Made by a program: the position numbers and the translations under genes. DNA of 5,121 nucleotides from Deltaproteobacteria bacterium (lineage in GTDB: Bacteria; Desulfobacterota; Desulfobacteria; Desulfobacterales; ETH-SRB1), in contig JAFCZU010000253.1 of the NCBI GenBank assembly GCA_019314185.1, positions 1 to 5,121 of the forward strand. Direction: 5' to 3'. Every line of letters begins with the position of its first letter. The stretch's first letter is position 1. Positions 4,243-5,121 of the stretch are shown here, one piece after another. Below the pieces are notes generated by a model. It was given only the letters and a program-made list of their open reading frames with translations. It had not been told where the DNA came from and ran no database searches.

Positions 4243-4992
4243 TTATTTGTGTTCATCTGCAAGCAAGGCTGCGCCCAGAGCGCCTACCATTTGCGGATTT
4301 TCAGGAATCAGGATTTCCTTTTCAAGGGTTTCTTCCAATAAACGGCGCATGCATGGATTTTGCGCCACACCGCCGGCAAAGAGGATCGGTTTTATTACCG
4401 AAACTCTTTTCAGCATGCTTGCTGCCCGTTGCACAACAGAGCGGTGCAAGCCCAAGGCAATGTCCCTGCGGCTCTTCCCCCTGGCTATAAGGGAAGTAAC
4501 CTCCGATTCAGCAAACACTGTGCACATACTGCTGATCTGAATATTCCTGGTTGCTTCAAGCGCCTCCCTGCCAAACCGATCCAAGCTGTAGCCAAGCGTT
4601 TTGGCCATGATCTCCAGGAATTTACCTGTCCCTGCCGCACACCGGTCGTTCATCTCGAACTTGATCACCCTGCCGTCATTTTTGAGTGCAATGGCCTTTG
4701 AATCCTGCCCACCGATATCGAGTATTGTTCGAACCCCAGGAAACAGAGACCTTGCGCCCACGGCGTAAGCTTTTATTTCCGTGACTGTTGGTGCATCAAA
4801 GGAAAGCTCGAAAAGATGCCTCCCATAGCCGGTGGCCATGATATGATCATGTTTTACTCCGTCAAGGAGTTCTTTGGCTTGCGCAAGGGGATCAAAACCG
4901 GAATCAGTTTGCTTCATCTCAATAATTTCACGGTTTTTCAACACCACCAGTTCAATAGTCCTGGAACCTATATCTATGCCGGCATGTTTCAT
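4243..4992 (-). CDS. Acyl-CoA dehydratase activase (HgdC/BadF-type ATPase)
   Basis: This is a complete 249-residue protein of the BadF/BadG/BcrA/D/HgdC family, cytosolic ATPases that act as homodimers around one bridging 4Fe-4S cluster. ATP hydrolysis drives low-potential electrons into a partner 2-hydroxyacyl-CoA dehydratase, benzoyl-CoA reductase or double-cubane-cluster protein. Seen: first phosphate loop DIGSRT (7-12), ATGYGR (53-58), second phosphate loop DIGGQDSK (92-99), first cluster ligand Cys118 in NDRCAAGTG, second ligand Cys157 in SMCTVFAESE, and the adenosine-site loops FAGGVAQN (205-212) and GALGAAL (237-243). All key residues are present and the length is typical of the single-domain HgdC type. 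The ATG start follows AAAGGA by eight to nine bases, and only 15 nt separate it from the upstream dehydratase subunit, so they are cotranscribed and this is almost certainly that subunit's activator. The substrate is not deducible. Confidence 0.93.
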   Translation of the reverse strand: MKHAGIDIGSRTIELVVLKNREIIEMKQTDSGFDPLAQAKELLDGVKHDHIMATGYGRHLFELSFDAPTVTEIKAYAVGARSLFPGVRTILDIGGQDSKAIALKNDGRVIKFEMNDRCAAGTGKFLEIMAKTLGYSLDRFGREALEATRNIQISSMCTVFAESEVTSLIARGKSRRDIALGLHRSVVQRAASMLKRVSVIKPILFAGGVAQNPCMRRLLEETLEKEILIPENPQMVGALGAALLADEHK

Positions 4993-5000
4993 GCAGATTT

Positions 5001-5006
5001 TCCTTT
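5001..5006 (-). promoter_or_regulatory. Ribosome binding site of the activase
   Basis: AAAGGA on the minus strand lies between the stop of the upstream dehydratase subunit and the activase ATG, at normal spacing. It confirms the start at 4992. Confidence 0.7.
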
Positions 5007-5007
5007 C

Positions 5008-5121
5008 TTATTTTATCAACTCCACAAATGCTTCCACCCTGGTCTTGAGCTGTCCTACATCTTCCATGCTGTAATCGGTATCAATGCGAAGGCAGGGAAT
5101 ATTCTTTTCCTCCAGAGCTTT
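5008..5121 (-). CDS. 2-hydroxyacyl-CoA dehydratase / BCR-family subunit, C-terminal end (partial)
   Basis: The last 37 codons and TAA stop of a gene entering from the right edge are present. The residues [20 protein letters not shown], followed by [17 protein letters not shown], match the end of the HgdB/BcrB-like subunit family. There, a final Rossmann-like strand ([10 protein letters not shown]) precedes the S-M-E-D-x-G-Q-L-x-T-R-x-E-A-F helix typical of these proteins. Family members carry an iron-sulfur cluster and remove water from 2-hydroxyacyl-CoA, reduce benzoyl-CoA, or carry a double-cubane cluster. Which applies cannot be told from the C-terminus. The gene is directly followed by its activase, the usual arrangement. 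Confidence 0.85.
   Translation of the reverse strand, partial: KALEEKNIPCLRIDTDYSMEDVGQLKTRVEAFVELIK

Noticed and set aside
4061..4243. 60-codon minus-strand open frame ending in CHFDRREKSYLNT
   Set aside because: Its C-terminal part is translation of the dispersed repeat core and tandem array, and its start overlaps the activase stop region without a good ribosome site.
4217..4701. Several plus-strand open frames opposite the activase
   Set aside because: They are shadows of a strongly supported minus-strand gene and show no protein family features.

Overview
The window reads as a piece of a bacterial chromosome, most likely from an anaerobe of the sulfate-reducer kind (Desulfobacterota). 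This is inference from gene content: a YedE-type selenium transporter, a 2-hydroxyacyl-CoA dehydratase with its ATP-dependent activase, and an archaeal-type cofactor-independent phosphoglycerate mutase. The long gene gaps full of palindromic short repeats also fit. No rRNA, tRNA, CRISPR array or transposase is visible.

Every recognisable gene is on the minus strand, so the gene order runs from high to low coordinates. At the right edge is the C-terminal end of a 2-hydroxyacyl-CoA dehydratase/BCR-family subunit (5008-5121). Its activase follows 15 nt later (4243-4992), and the two clearly form one operon. After a 285-bp repeat-rich gap comes a PP-loop-like gene broken by a 2-nt frameshift (3123-3957). 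A sugar-phosphate isomerase/AP-endonuclease-like TIM barrel follows 47 nt later (2293-3075) and is intact. A 418-bp repeat-rich gap then precedes a phosphoglycerate-mutase-like gene (721-1873) that has lost about 50 internal residues and its reading frame. A 543-bp repeat-rich gap, which includes a plausible promoter, leads to the first 59 residues of a YedE-family selenium transporter (1-177).

The most unusual content is in the gaps. Four blocks of 7-nt units, which look unrelated at first, all fit one loose heptamer consensus, C-N-A-A-Y-A-N, when read on the right strand and in the right phase (391-478, 1905-1990, 2142-2268, 4023-4071). Three of the four are built as two opposed arms forming a large imperfect palindrome, and the fourth is a simple tandem array. 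They sit beside other palindromic repeats: a 164-bp palindrome at 547-710, a pair of mirror-image 28-nt hairpins at 3993-4020 and 4108-4135, and a 28-bp dispersed-repeat core at 4075-4102. Block 1905-1990 appears to lie inside a partial copy of the end of the 164-bp palindrome. With two broken genes in 5 kb, the picture is a region accumulating dispersed repeats and decaying genes around a still-intact dehydratase/activase operon.
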